A stretch of 64,000 bases of DNA, taken from contig SCFE01000016.1 of the NCBI GenBank assembly GCA_004352715.1, forward strand, positions 238,532-302,531, given 5' to 3'. Below the pieces are notes generated by a model. That model was not told the origin of the DNA. It saw only the letters and a program-made list of their open reading frames with translations, and did not search any database. Position numbers and translations under genes: made by a program. Below, piece by piece: positions 1 through 12,400 of this stretch (positions within the stretch are counted from its first letter, which is position 1; each line of letters opens with the position of its first letter). The stretch is from Hofstenia miamia (Eukaryota > Xenacoelomorpha > Acoela).

Positions 1-1472
1 CTGACAAAATGAAAATCAATCTGTATTTCATAGTTTTAGTCAGCTGTTAGTTGAAAAATTGTAATTACATGAACAAAGTTATATGATAAATATTTTGTAT
101 TACAAAAAATTTGATTTCTAGAACAGTTAATAATTTCTTATGTAAAATTAGACACATGTGATTAAAACAAAATACTAAATAAACCAATGATGCATACAAT
201 TTAATTTAAAGCAAAAAAAATGTGTCTGGTTGATAGAGAAAAATGCAGCAATGTATATAGCCAGTGAAAACAAAAGGTCGAAAAAGTAGTGACATACTCT
301 GTTATTTGTGTGTAAACATGTTTGAAATCACCAGTCTAAAATGCAATGTATCTAATAAATTCATTGTTCAACATCTAATATTTGACATCTTTCCTGTGTA
401 TTGTATAATTGCAATAGACATGAGAATATGCTTTGCAATTTCATCAAAAAAAATTTTTGTGAGAGATTCCTTCAGAATCTTTCATCAAAAAAAGCATTTG
501 GCTTGTTAAGATTGATTAACAGGTGGTAATTGATATGTCACAATCCCTTGAATAAATCATGAATAATGGCAGGTGTTTGGTTATAGGATGTGGATATTCA
601 CACATCATGTAATCAATCTATGAATAATTTTAGAATTTACCTGTGTATGTGTTGGAGAATTTGCTATATTTGGTAGCAATCTTAATTAATAATTGTACTG
701 ACATTATATCTCTCTATTAATATGGGATTGCATTGAATCCAGTCAAGTCTATGATGTATCATGATATTTGGAGAAATAATCTAGCCATGTATACATATAG
801 TTTTAATAAACATGGGGTAAAGATCTTATCAATTAGCATGTTTGCAAAAATTTCCTAAGTATGTTTAAGAAATTAGTTGGTTTGTAAGCAAATTGATATT
901 TTAAAGTGTGAAGACATATTCGCATCAAGAAATAATACAAGTATCATTAAATAACATAATTTTATATCAAATTTAGTGTTCAATTTTATTCTGGAGGGAG
1001 TAAATACATATTCCTTGTAAGATTTATTTTTTATTGCATGCTTGTATTTTATGTTAAAATATTGGCAGATGTAATATCATTTTACAACAACTGTGTTTAA
1101 CTTACTTCAATCTTAGTAATATATGTATAATTTTAACAAAGCTCATTAGCAGGCAGAAACAGTAAAAATTCCATAATTTTTCCAACTTTTGTTTTCACTG
1201 GCTATATACATTGATGTATTTTTCTCTTTCCATCAGACATGTTTTTTTTGCTTCCAATGAAATTGTATGTGTCATTAGTTTATCAAGTATTCTGTTTTAA
1301 TCTAATTTTACATAATGAATTATTAACTGTTCTAGAACTTAAATTCTTTGTAAAATATCTTGCTTTTGATTAATACAAAATGTATATCATATAACTTGGT
1401 TCATGCACTTACAATTTTTTAACTAACAACTGACTGAAACTATGAATTATGCATTGATTTTTGTTTTGTCAG
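1..1472. mobile_element. Foldback / long-TIR non-autonomous DNA element
   Basis: Bases 1-284 reappear as a diverged reverse complement at about 1178-1472, starting with CTGACAAAA at position 1 and ending TTTTGTCAG at 1472. Identity looks like roughly 80% by eye, with blocks such as TCTAGAACAGTTAATAAT and TGTATATAGCCAGTGAAAAC kept in both arms. The core, about 285-1177, has no convincing coding frame. Long inverted repeats around a non-coding core suggest a foldback or MITE-like element. The left arm may begin before the window, so the outer boundary and target duplication cannot be checked. Confidence 0.75.
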
Positions 1473-2340
1473 GAGATATATTATTGATTTGTACTTGTTT
1501 TACAAAATTTCTTTGTGGTTTCTAGCTCTCAATTTTTTTTTGTAAGCATATTGTTAATGACTAAAACAAAATATTTATCATATAGACTTATGCACCTCTA
1601 CTATCTAACCATGTAGTTGATTATTTTATATCAGTGCACATGAACTTTATGTTTTTACAATAGCATTCTCTACTATTATATTTAGCAGCTTGCTATGGAA
1701 TCAATGAAATTGGTTCACCTTGATATTATTAGTGTGATTAGCCTGAACCAATTGATACTTTGCATAGTATAAAGAATTTATCAAATTTGTAACTAATCAA
1801 CTCACTTGGTCAAAGAAAATAATTCATGTTTCTTCATTTATTTTATAATGTACTCTACTATCACACTTTTCTATTTTGCTTTCTCAAGTGTTTTGTTACA
1901 TGCATTAGTAAAAAGGAATTATTCTAATTATGTATTGGATTATTTCATGCCAGTGTGTGTGTGACCCTCCATGTTTTTTAAATTATTTTAAAAACTGAAT
2001 CTGTTAATTTTAGCCAATGGAAATCAAAAGAGATGCATTCTCCTCCAGAATTGTTGAGTCAGCCCATCACACAGTGTAGGGAGTAACATTTTGATGTGTG
2101 GAATTATCATTTCCAAAACATAAAGACTGGGGCAAATTGTCAAATAATCATCTTGACACACCAGAGATTGGAGGTGGTAATGGTTTTTGGAGTAGGGAAT
2201 TTGAGTGAATTTTCACTTAAATGTTAAAAAATCAAATTTGTGACTAGTCAACTCTCTGGCTCAAAGCAGCAAAATGAACTATTCTAACAATTTCAATGCA
2301 TCTCCAAAAAGAATATACTCATATACTCTTTCCATATTTT
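1473..2340. other. AT-rich stretch, no gene seen
   Basis: No supported gene. A short open stretch at about 1992-2068 follows a possible acceptor (AATTTTAG) but closes quickly in every frame, and no donor is evident. Confidence 0.5.
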
Positions 2341-2344
2341 ATTT

Positions 2345-2450
2345 TATATACACATTTTGTATTATTTCTCTTTCCATCTTGCATGTTTTTGCTTTATGCA
2401 TCTATATACATTTTTGTATTACCTATCTTTCCATTGTACATGTTTTTGCT
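2345..2450 (+). repeat. Two tandem fragments related to the foldback arm
   Basis: Two copies of about 48-50 bp (2345-2394 and 2403-2450) share the order TATATACA, TTTTGTATTA, CTTTCCAT, CATGTTTTTGCT. The same order of words occurs in the right arm of the 1-1472 element at 1203-1252, so these are probably fragments of the same family. Confidence 0.55.
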
Positions 2451-2500
2451 GTAAAGCAAATTTATATGCAGCATTGTTTTATGTGTCTTTTCATAATTAG

Positions 2501-2617
2501 CTTTTTGAGCTGAGTACTGGAGACACTTGGATTGCTGAATCTGTTGCTGAAAAGGAGAGCAGCATTGTGCGGATGCCCAACCATTTGGAGCACTGCAGAG
2601 CTACTTCACCTAAATAG
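2501..2617 (+). CDS. Possible terminal coding exon, unrecognised
   Basis: After a plausible acceptor (TTTTCATAATTAG, ending 2500) one frame stays open for 38 codons to TAG at 2615-2617. The peptide starts LFELSTGDTW, contains EKESSIVRMPNH and ends RATSPK. Composition is less AT-biased than the surroundings and amino-acid use looks protein-like. I recognise no family and could not find a convincing partner exon upstream, so this may be a chance open stretch or a last exon. Confidence 0.3.
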   Translation, partial: LFELSTGDTWIAESVAEKESSIVRMPNHLEHCRATSPK

Positions 2618-3663
2618 TGGTTGTTAATGGATCTGTTAATTGCAGTTATCAGAAACATTAATAAAGTGCTAAGCAGTCAAGGACAGTTAGATCCCTGCCT
2701 GCTGAATTACCATAGAACCAAATGAATAGATTTGGATAAATGGACATTAGACCTGGTAAGAGATGCTACAATTGTATAGTCATTAATTTAAATTTGAAAT
2801 GATATAATTGTTTATTTAATAGATTGATATTGCATCCTTTTATAATCATAGCTTTGGAGATTTTTGTGTAATTGGTCTTAGTTATAATATTAAAATTTTC
2901 TTTCTTTGGCTGATGGTAATGAAATGAAAATAATTTCAGATTTTAAATGGCCTTTAAAGTAGCGTGCACACCTACAACTTTGCGCTCAACTTTTTGGGTA
3001 ATTATAAAGTTCACAGCAAAAACATTTTGCGTACACACTTCCAACTTTGCGCGCAACTTCTTGGGTAATTATAAAGTTCAAAGCAAAAATATTTGCGCAC
3101 ACACTTACAAATTTGCGCACAACTTTTTAGTTGAATTATATGTATTGATATTTTTATTAATCAAATTTACCAGTAAATTACATTACAACCCATACAATAA
3201 AGCAGTCTGAAGGAAAAAGACATAGTTTTGAAAGCACCTTGTGCTTTTTATAACATTTGCAGTATAAACGATTTTAAAAAAACCGATTAATAATAGTCTA
3301 AACCACATTAATTGTATGTTATTAGCAAGTTATTACTATTTGAAAATTTAAACTAAAGAAATGTGGATGTTTAAAAACTTTGATTGAAACTTGAAGTGAG
3401 ATATGTTTCAAAATTGAATGTGCTGATGATATAGAATGATAATGAATTTAAAGGAATTGACATGATGATTATATACAATGAGGTAGATATAAATTAAATC
3501 TTACCTGATACTTGAAGGATGTCTGCAATCTCCTCCCTGACAATTTGTTCTAAGTTTGAGTGCTTTTATACTCAGTATACTCTATGTTCCATAGACAGGG
3601 TTTGCCTTCTATTAATTAAATTAATTCAACCTCTTTATAATGCGTCCACATTCTTACCAGAGG

Positions 3664-3727
3664 TGCCAATTATGGTATGGTACCATACCATTATTTACCA
3701 TATTATGGATACCATAATGGTATGGTA
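3664..3727. repeat. Perfect-looking short palindromes inside transposon copy 1
   Basis: The stretch contains TGGTATGGTACCATACCA, a perfect 18-bp palindrome, followed by TGGATACCATAATGGTATGG, which can pair with it. TATGGCCATA-type words continue to about 3785. Copy 2 shows a comparable TATGGCCATA-rich patch at about 57526-57615, so this is a feature of the transposon rather than of host DNA. Confidence 0.6.
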
Positions 3728-4057
3728 GAAAAAATATTTATGGCAATTAGGGATGGTAAACTTAAAAATATGGCCATAATGGAAATCCATAAATTTATTG
3801 TTACATATACACAGAATTTATAATTGATTTCATTAAAATTGTTAAATTTAGTGTCATATATCTTACATTTACTATAATTGAATGAATATAAATATTCATT
3901 TTACAAATATTTTGAACCCAAAAACATTTTGATAAGATAACAATTTTTAAAAGTTTAGTAAGCAGTTTCAGCAGATTGTAAATAAATACTAAAGATGAAA
4001 TTGTTTCCTATTTAAATTTGCAATAGTGGATTGCAAACAAATGCTGACGATTAATTT

Positions 4058-4522
4058 NNNNNNNNNNNNNNNNNNNNNNNNNNNNNNNNNNNNNNNNNNN
4101 NNNNNNNNNNNNNNNNNNNNNNNNNNNNNNNNNNNNNNNNNNNNNNNNNNNNNNNNNNNNNNNNNNNNNNNNNNNNNNNNNNNNNNNNNNNNNNNNNNNN
4201 NNNNNNNNNNNNNNNNNNNNNNNNNNNNNNNNNNNNNNNNNNNNNNNNNNNNNNNNNNNNNNNNNNNNNNNNNNNNNNNNNNNNNNNNNNNNNNNNNNNN
4301 NNNNNNNNNNNNNNNNNNNNNNNNNNNNNNNNNNNNNNNNNNNNNNNNNNNNNNNNNNNNNNNNNNNNNNNNNNNNNNNNNNNNNNNNNNNNNNNNNNNN
4401 NNNNNNNNNNNNNNNNNNNNNNNNNNNNNNNNNNNNNNNNNNNNNNNNNNNNNNNNNNNNNNNNNNNNNNNNNNNNNNNNNNNNNNNNNNNNNNNNNNNN
4501 NNNNNNNNNNNNNNNNNNNNNN
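4058..4522. other. Assembly gap, 465 N
   Basis: Run of N. It lies within transposon copy 1, next to a segment shared with copy 2, so the assembly probably broke on the repeat. Confidence 0.99.
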
Positions 4523-4619
4523 CCCCTGATTCTTACTATATTCGAAAAGTAAACAATGAGTAATCCAAACTATGCATCAGCGTCAGAGGTTACGTTTTGC
4601 GAATGCGCCAAACCCTGCA
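4523..4619. repeat. Segment of about 97 bp shared with 57427-57525, TIR-like end
   Basis: This segment matches the reverse complement of about 57427-57525 (TATATTCGAAAAGTAAACAA is shared). Similarity stops in both copies at CCCTGCA followed by TA. That break at a TA suggests the end of a separate Tc1/mariner-type element nested in the larger one. The other end is not visible, possibly lost in the gap. Confidence 0.55.
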
Positions 4620-5100
4620 TACAAGAATAAATGAATATTACAATTATTGAAACACAGGAAGATTATGAGATGCAAAAGTAAAAAAATATTTTAAAAAATT
4701 AATAACACTAATTTTAAAATTGTTATTATAATATAATAATTATATCATCTGTTAATTAATTACAATGATTTTCTTCTTTTGTAATTATATTTTTATTAAA
4801 GAAAAGTAGTTTGTTACAAAATTTAAATTGTGCACTCCTCAGAAATAGATTATTGAATTAAAAGTTCACAACAAATAAGTGGGAATCGCGTACACACAAC
4901 TTTTCTTGTGCGCATCATTAAATCACGAAAGGTTGCTCGCCAAAGTAGAACCAATTTAACTTCTCAAATTAGGTTGTGCGCAAAGTTGGAATGGCGTACA
5001 CACAACTTTTCTTGTGCGCCTCATTAAATCAAGACAGGTTGCGCGCAAAGTTGTAAATGTGCACGCTATACTAAAGATGTTCTTTAATCCTAATTTGTAG

Positions 5101-5202
5101 ATGTCGCTTGTTTCCCCAATGCTTAAGGCTGAACAGTCATCAAAGTTATATTTGCAAGCAATGAAGGAAGCCAAGTGCATTGGAACAGATCTTTGTTACT
5201 GA
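5101..5202 (+). CDS. Possible small terminal exon, unrecognised
   Basis: Just outside the transposon, an acceptor-like CTAATTTGTAG is followed by ATG and 33 open codons to TGA at 5200-5202. The peptide starts MSLVSPMLKAEQ, contains YLQAMKEAKC and ends GTDLCY. The composition is protein-like, but no family or partner exon is recognised. It could be a last exon cut off from its gene by the transposon, or chance. Confidence 0.25.
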   Translation: MSLVSPMLKAEQSSKLYLQAMKEAKCIGTDLCY

Positions 5203-5848
5203 AAAATGATGAAGCCTTTGTTAAAGTAAATGTTGGAATTATTTTTGTTTTATAACTGAGTAATTTTCTATTGAGATTTGAATTTGTTGCTTTAGTTATT
5301 ACGCTTGTTCAATACATGGCAAGTTCCAATATGTTTTTTGAGTTATCTTTACTTTGTTGTTGTTTGTTATTTTTGAAGAATTGGTCTAAATATTTTCTTA
5401 TGAGAGGTTGAGGATATCCATTATCTAAAAATATTGAAAAAGTTTGTCAATTGCTTCAATAATATTGGTGTAATATGATGTTGTACATATTCAATAGATT
5501 GTTTTATTTCTTACAAATTTTGATAACACGATCCTTAATGTTTGAGAAAGGTTTAAAATTCTGGGAATTTACACCATTTGGTAAATTAAATATAAAAATA
5601 TATTTTATCTCAATTTAAACGCATTAATATGTTTGATAGCACAGAAAATGTCTAACATTTTTGCATTGATCTGCTTCAACACTTCTAGTTTTGAAAGAAC
5701 ATTGTTTTATGTTGGTGCATTATTACCTTTAAAGCAATAAATGACAGGCATTCATTCTGCGCCTATAGTTGCATTAGATTGCATTACTTACCTTAATACT
5801 TAATAAAATGCCTTGTTAATGCTTTGCTTAATTTTCCCTAATTATTTA
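5203..5848. other. AT-rich intergenic DNA
   Basis: No open frame, RNA gene or repeat that I can support. Confidence 0.5.
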
Positions 5849-6091
5849 AAGGTGTGTTCCCATTATCGAATTTTATCATCTGTGAAGAAATCGGTAATAA
5901 AAGTCGATAGTCTTAACACTCCATCCAATTTTTTGACAAAACTGCTAAATTACTGTTGTCTGATAAATGTATTATTTTTATAAAATTCGATAGTCTGGCC
6001 GCTATTCCAACTTCGCATTTTCTGATAAAACAAATAATTGCATTTTCGACTAAAATCTGCTGATGAAAGTCGATAGTGGAAAAAACACCTT
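5849..6091. mobile_element. MITE of 243 bp with TA target duplication
   Basis: The left end reads TA, AAGGTGTGTTCCCATTATCGA; the right end on the opposite strand reads TA, AAGGTGTTTTTTCCACTATCG. The arms remain alignable for about 30 bp (through TTTYATCA), and the word TCGATAGT recurs inside. No coding capacity, so this is a Tc1/mariner-type miniature element. It lies about 225 bp beyond the stop codon of the Rho-like gene. Confidence 0.75.
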
Positions 6092-6315
6092 TAGACTATC
6101 TTTTCAACGATAATTTAAGAACATGGAGGTGGAGGAGTTATCATAAGCCACCAAGACTATTCAATATAAAATAGCATGTGAATAAAAAAGAACTCACACA
6201 CAATTTGTATTTTAAAATAATTACAAACACTTCACAAAAACAGCCTTTTTGGGTTTTGACACATTGTTACTAACATTGTACATTACAATCGCCACGAAGG
6301 AATCCCAAACAAAGT

Positions 6316-6432
6316 CTATAGCACCACACACTTACGCTTCGGCCGACTTCTAATAGAAAGTGGAGAATCCGTGCGTTCTATTTCGAATGAAGCCAAAACA
6401 GCTGCACGATTCACGATGTTCATTACCTCTCC
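6316..6432 (-). CDS. Rho-like gene, last exon with CAAX box
   Basis: Acceptor ATAAATTTAG, 38 codons plus TAG. It encodes the alpha5-like helix and the tail RSRPKRKCVVL. By the usual rule a CAAX box ending in L predicts geranylgeranylation. Confidence 0.8.
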   Translation of the reverse strand, partial: GEVMNIVNRAAVLASFEIERTDSPLSIRSRPKRKCVVL

Positions 6433-9400
6433 CTAAATTTATAAATATGATTGGCATAAAACTCTCTAAAAAAGCTAATTGAAATCTGCAGTAAAATATC
6501 TTAAGTCGACTGAAAACTTATTTATTGATACAGTCACTTACGTATTTGCATTTAGTCCGCTTGTAACATTTTGTAACAATAAAATAAATGTCAGAAAATG
6601 AGGTTTATCCAAAAAAACTGCAAGGAATACAAAAACAAAGTTAGCAAAATAAAGTTTTTTTTGAAGGCAGTTTCCCAATGTTGTGGGAATCTGGAGATAC
6701 ATCCTAAGGCAAACAATGCAAAAAATATATAAACCAACTCATACATCTTATGCAGCACAATTTTCCGTCCTTTGATTGTTCTGATTTTTCCAGTATCAAA
6801 AAACTACTCATATATTGTGAAAGTATCAATTTAGAATGAAAAAACTAAGTCGTTCATTGAAAGACTGCCAAACATCAAATTGTTGCTGATTTGCTAATTT
6901 GGAGCTTTTCTGGAAGGTCAGTAATTTTGAATATCTAATCTTATGGACTGTTTAAACTAACTTGAATCTTTGGAAACCCATTAAAGCTTGGTAGCAAGTT
7001 TAGCATCATATGTATCACATAAATCTTCATCGTTTACTTTGCAAGAAATCATCAATATCGGTACCTATTATATTTTAGGCAATTTTAGCCATACTTCATT
7101 AGTTTCCATATACATGGAATATCATCAAATGCAAAATGCTTAGCTATAAGTAAGAACGTTTTATGCTTTGGCATATTACTAGTATATGTTACACTCATAA
7201 ATTAAACCAATATTTAGTAATTCTGATGGTTAAATGAGAGGAGTGCAATTCAAAACATATCATTCCAGAGCATTATTTCTGTAACGAAATATAACGGCCT
7301 TATCAATAAAGACTGAGCAAACAAGTGGGACTAATGCTTAAGTGTTAGAAACAGAATACGATTGTATTAAGATTTAAAAGATATTTTGCTTACTTCACGT
7401 GCATTTGTATATTCATAATACGCTGCAGACCCCAAAGATTTTGCAAGCTCTTTACCCATTTCTTCTGTGATGAATTCTGAAAGATACGGCGAGAATCTTC
7501 TTTCAATTTTACTCCCAATTATTATTGTTATTGGATTTTCTTTAAATTCTTGTATTCTTGGCAACCACTAAAATATTTGCTTTATAGCAGAAATGCAGCT
7601 TTAAATATTTAACATGCGGTAGATATAGCGCTTAATTTCATTGAAGATTGGCGTTTATTAAAAATATTTCACTATAAGTTTCTTGAGTAATCGTCAATAA
7701 TCTATTATCTGATTAATGAAATCAAGTACTAGACAGTTAAACTAATTGAGAGAATTACACTAACTTAGAGAATTACTGAATTTAACTTTAAACTTGTCAG
7801 CCTATACATTAAAAGTTCTTTCAAGTGCTTATAAGGTTTTTAAAAGGGTCATAATTAGAAAATGAGTCTTTTGAGATTTTAAAGCCTAACATTGGAAATT
7901 TCGCTTCAAGTTAACATGAAATTATTGCAGATGGGCCACTAAATAAGAATTAGCTTGAAAATTTAAGCTGAGAAATTTTAAATTTTAAAATGCAATGCGA
8001 GTTATTAATGGAATTCAGAATTGATGTTGGTCTTTGAAAACAAGTTACCACATTATATATTCGAATACAATTTTTCAACAACCAATTTGAATGTTTCCAA
8101 TTATAGTGACAATAATTCCTATAAGAACTTGAAAGAACTTGAAAAATCTTTAAAGTTTAATTGATAACAGTTTTAATGGGCTCGCATTTTCAGTACACGA
8201 ATTCGCATTTTGAAAACAATAAGAGCAAATAACACTTTTGAAATTTCCTATTAATTCAAAACAGCTGTAGAGTTGTTGTGGCCGATATTAATTGACATGC
8301 CAAAATTGCCTACGTATATAGGCTGGGTTGTCAGTGGAATATAAGGGCGATTCCCATCTCATAACACTGAATTAGAAATTTGCAAAAAATCAAGAAAATT
8401 CATCGAGATAAAAATTATGTTCTTATTTGAGAAAATCGAAATATTTCTGACACGCGATGGTGCTCTCTCAATACATGACATACACTTATTTAAAGATTGC
8501 ACTAAATGACCTTGTATTAATATATCGCTTCGAAATCATTTTGTTTTGTGAAGCAATACGCATTGTAGTGCTGCGCTCTTTTAAAGAAATATTCGATAGA
8601 TTCTGGAGCAATGTGCGTTTTATTCACCCATGTATTTGAGATCAATGCCTTGCTAATCTAACAAAGATATAGTATTTTTTAACAATATGGTGACTCCATA
8701 TAAAGAAGTGCCGCATTTTTAAATTGTATATCTTTGCACGTTGAATTATTTCTGTAGTTGAATTAAAGACAATACTGCAGGATTTTGTTGTTATATCCCA
8801 TTGTCTTATTACTGATCGCATGATCAATTTCTTGGAACAGACTGAGAAACAACTCATTTAAGAGTATCATGATTAAAGAATTTTCCCATTTTACTGTGTA
8901 ATATATGCCAATTCTAATATAAACGTAAATACTTACATGTATATTTTGGGATTCTAGTGCACATTCATTTGATTTGTAGTGTGCTTCAATGTTGGAAGCA
9001 GTCCGAGACTGGAATAAAAAATGAATTTTTTTACAATAACAGGTTTGGTAAATTTGAATTAGATGTACAATGTACTATCAAATTGCTTGTAAATGTGGGC
9101 AAAAGCGATTGTTTCCCTTAGGGTACATTGGGGAACTTAGAGTTAAAATTACAATATTCCTTAGGAAAGCAAGCTGGCTAGATTTTTTTGATAAAAACGG
9201 GCCGTTCCGAAATGACTGCAAAACAGTTGTTTAGGACTGGGCTTGAACACTGATATATAGGACGAGCTGTGCCTGGGTTGCACTTAACCCTAAATATGCC
9301 CAGCTATATTTTAGTTTGTCCGTTTTTTAAAATTTCTTTTAGCATTCATTGCGTACAAAATAAACATATCTAAAATCTGAAAGCACCCCTTTATACAATA

Positions 9401-12400
9401 CAAACACTAAGTGTGTCCAAATCCCAGCTTTCCAATTTGGGTGTTGAAATTGTCAAAATTAAAATAATATAGTAATTTCTTTTTCTTGACATTTTCATTT
9501 AACATATATTTTAGTAAGAATGGTAAAAAAAATTTTATTAAACATCGATAAACGAGCCAATATCAATCATGCGAGCACGAAGCTATTCGAATATTATGGN
9601 ATATCTAAAATCTGAAAGCACCCCTTTATACAATACAAACACTAAGTGTGTCCAAATCCCAGCTTTCCAATTTGGGTGTTGAAATTGTCAAAATTAAAAT
9701 AATATAGTAATTTCTTTTTCTTGACATTTTCATTTAACATATATTTTAGTAAGAATGGTAAAAAAAATTTTATTAAACATCGATAAACGAGCCAATATCA
9801 ATCATGCGAGCACGAAGCTATTCGAATATTATGGCCATGAAAACAATATTAGGCAACAGATTTTAATGTGGTTGGATCAGGCCTGGAAACGTCAAATTTT
9901 TTGAAGCCTATCCAACCCGACCCAACATTTGACTCAACTGGACCCAACTTGCTCAATTGGGCTATTGGTACGATTTATTTTAAAAATATTTGATGTGCCT
10001 AAAGCCAATTCCAAACTTAACCCAACAAATTGAATTTAATATAACCGAACTTTTTATACGTTTGGCAAATTTTATCCACTGACATAGATTAATATATTTT
10101 GCGAACCATCAAAATTGAATTGTCAACTAAGGCTCTCAATGAACTTAACGAAGAATATTGTGAATCTTGAAGATGTTCCATTTCTTCTATGCTTTTTGCT
10201 ATGAATGCAGACATTGATCTCCTATCATGTCAAAGACTTAGACGGACCAAGATAAAAGCTGAAAAAAATGTTTTATGAAGCACAATCTAATATTCAAGAT
10301 AGCTTAGAATGCGAAATTTCTCCTTTGCCTACCCATTCTCAGTTTCTGGCTTTCTTGTGGACAAAGGTAAGTATCCTACAAGAGAGATTTACCTTGTTAC
10401 CAAGAAAAAGTAAAATTGTACATTACCTATACTACATGTATATTATATTTAAAAGGATATATTGTTTTTTTAAGTGGGTACCACGCAATTGGGTACGTTT
10501 TGAATTATATATACACTTCAACTCCCAAATTATTTTAAACTCCTTGAAATTTTACGATCATTTCCTAAGGGTACAGCATATGGTAACTCTGGTCTTCGTG
10601 CGGAACATCTTTTGGAAGCAACAGAGGCAACTCTTCCAGTGTCCTTCACTACTACTCTGCGACGCTTTCTTAATGTCCTTTTTGCTGGTGATGTACCAGA
10701 AGAAGTTGCTCCTTTCCTAGCAGGTGCAACTTTGGCTGCTTTAAGGAAAACAGAACTTGACTCTCCACTTGACATCAGCGAATAGCAGTAGGAGAAATAT
10801 ATGGAAGACTGGCTGGTAAATGTATCTGATCTTTAAGCTCGGAAAAGGCGGCAAGCATCCTAGCTCCCACTCAGCTTGGGGTTGCTTGCCCTGGTGGGGT
10901 TGAGAAGATTGTTCATAAAATGCGAAATATCATTGAGAACCACTGGTACGATGATGATTTTATAATCTTGAAAGTGGATATGAAAAATGCTTTCAACACT
11001 ATTTCCAGACAAGCAGTTATAGATAAATGTGCTCTACACTTTCCAGAAATACTGCCATGGGTAATATGGTGCTACAAGTCTCAGCCTCTTCTTTGGTATG
11101 CTACTGCTGTTTTCTGCTCTGCTGCTGGAGTGCAACAAGGCGATCTATTAGGACCCCTCTTATTTGCCCTAGCTCTCCATCGTCTGGTAGTCAAGTTAAA
11201 TAACATTGAAGGCCTACTTCACAATAACTGGTGCCTTGGTGATGGTATTCTGTGTGGTTCATATAAAGCAATTCATGTCTGTCTGCAAGAGGTCGTTTCT
11301 GCTACATCATGATCTGGCTTGGAGATTAACCTGAAAAAAATGTGAATTATTCAGTCGACAAGATCTTAGTGACTTTCCGAAGGAAATAATGAAATCTAAT
11401 ATTCCTAAACTTGAGGTCATTGGCGCACCCATCGGGGATGACGGATACTGCCAACAATATGTAAATCAGAAAACAACTATCTGAGAAACTACTTGAACAG
11501 ATATCATCATTACAAGATCCCCAGATTGCAATAACCCTCTTAAGATATTGTAGTGGATTCTGCAAAATGGTACACATAGCTCGATGTTGTCCGCCAAAAC
11601 CAATACTTGAACCTTTAAAAGCCTTTGATCAATCTGTCATGATGTGCTTTGAAGAATCAGCATGTATTGAGTTGACTGAAAAAGCCTACAGCAAGCAACA
11701 CTGAGCCTTATTTCTGGAGATATGGGACTCAGATCAATTGAAGTTCATGCCCCCGCTGCGTACATTGCTTCTGTTGTGCCCTCCAATGACACCTCTGACA
11801 CAAAATCCCTTGCAACAGCAATTCAACTGTACAATGTAAGGGTGTCTAAAGACGAAGCCCTCATACATGGCTCTCTTTCAAGCCCTTGCAAGAGTCAGAA
11901 ATATCTTTCAGAAGCTATTGAGAAAAAAGTTCATGCAGATTTCTTGAATAATTTCTCCACAATCAGTGACTCTGCACGTTGGCATGCTGTTTCTGCACCT
12001 AATACGTCAGATTGGCTATCAGCTGTTCCTTTTCCAGGTCAGGGATTGAGGTTGGAACCAGCAGAATTTCAGGCTCTTGTGAAGCTACGACTTGGTCTTC
12101 AATTGGCAAATGCAGGCTTGATGTGCCCATACTGTCCTGAGAAAAGCTTAGACCCTTTTGGACATCATGCACTAACTTGCAAACGTGGACCAGATGTAGT
12201 CAGTCGCCACAACATTGTTCGGAATACTATTCACGAATTATGCCAGAGAGCTGAACTAAACCCCATCCTTGATCAGGGAGCTGGACTAGACAAGGAAGGC
12301 ACATTAACAAGACCAGCAGATGTGCTTGTTCCTACGTGGAGTCTTGGTATGTCCGCAGCATTTGATATCACCGTCATTAATCCGCTCAACAATAATTTCA

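Larger units (their letters stand above)
2962..5066 (+). mobile_element. DNA transposon copy 1, TA target site, tandem subterminal repeats
   Basis: The left end reads TA then GCGTGCACACCTACAACTTT; the right end read on the minus strand is TA then GCGTGCACATTTACAACTTT. The terminal inverted repeats run about 30 bp with few mismatches, and TA flanks both ends (2960-2961, 5067-5068), as in the Tc1/mariner superfamily. Inside the left end a unit of about 66 bp (AACTTTGCGC, AACTTTTTGGGTAATTATAAAG, GCGTACACAC) repeats nearly three times to 3135. Inside the right end a different unit of about 130 bp repeats twice (4887-5066). No transposase is visible, and 465 bases are gap. A second copy lies inverted at 58273 and a lone right end lies at 52712. 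Confidence 0.75.

Noticed and set aside
2962-3135. CRISPR-like regular repeats
   Set aside because: Units are adjacent and diverged with no unique spacers, and the genome is animal. They are transposon subterminal repeats.
2947-3210. 87-codon frame with repeated NFARNFLGNYKV-type peptide
   Set aside because: It is the translated subterminal repeat of a DNA transposon. The same repeats at 58025-58255 are equally non-genic.
9366-9834. Real tandem duplication in the Rho-like intron
   Set aside because: No visible difference between copies and a single N between them point to an assembly overlap.
10530-10775. Minus-strand 81-codon Ser/Arg-rich frame
   Set aside because: Shadow of the RT relic, whose plus-strand frame carries the family blocks.
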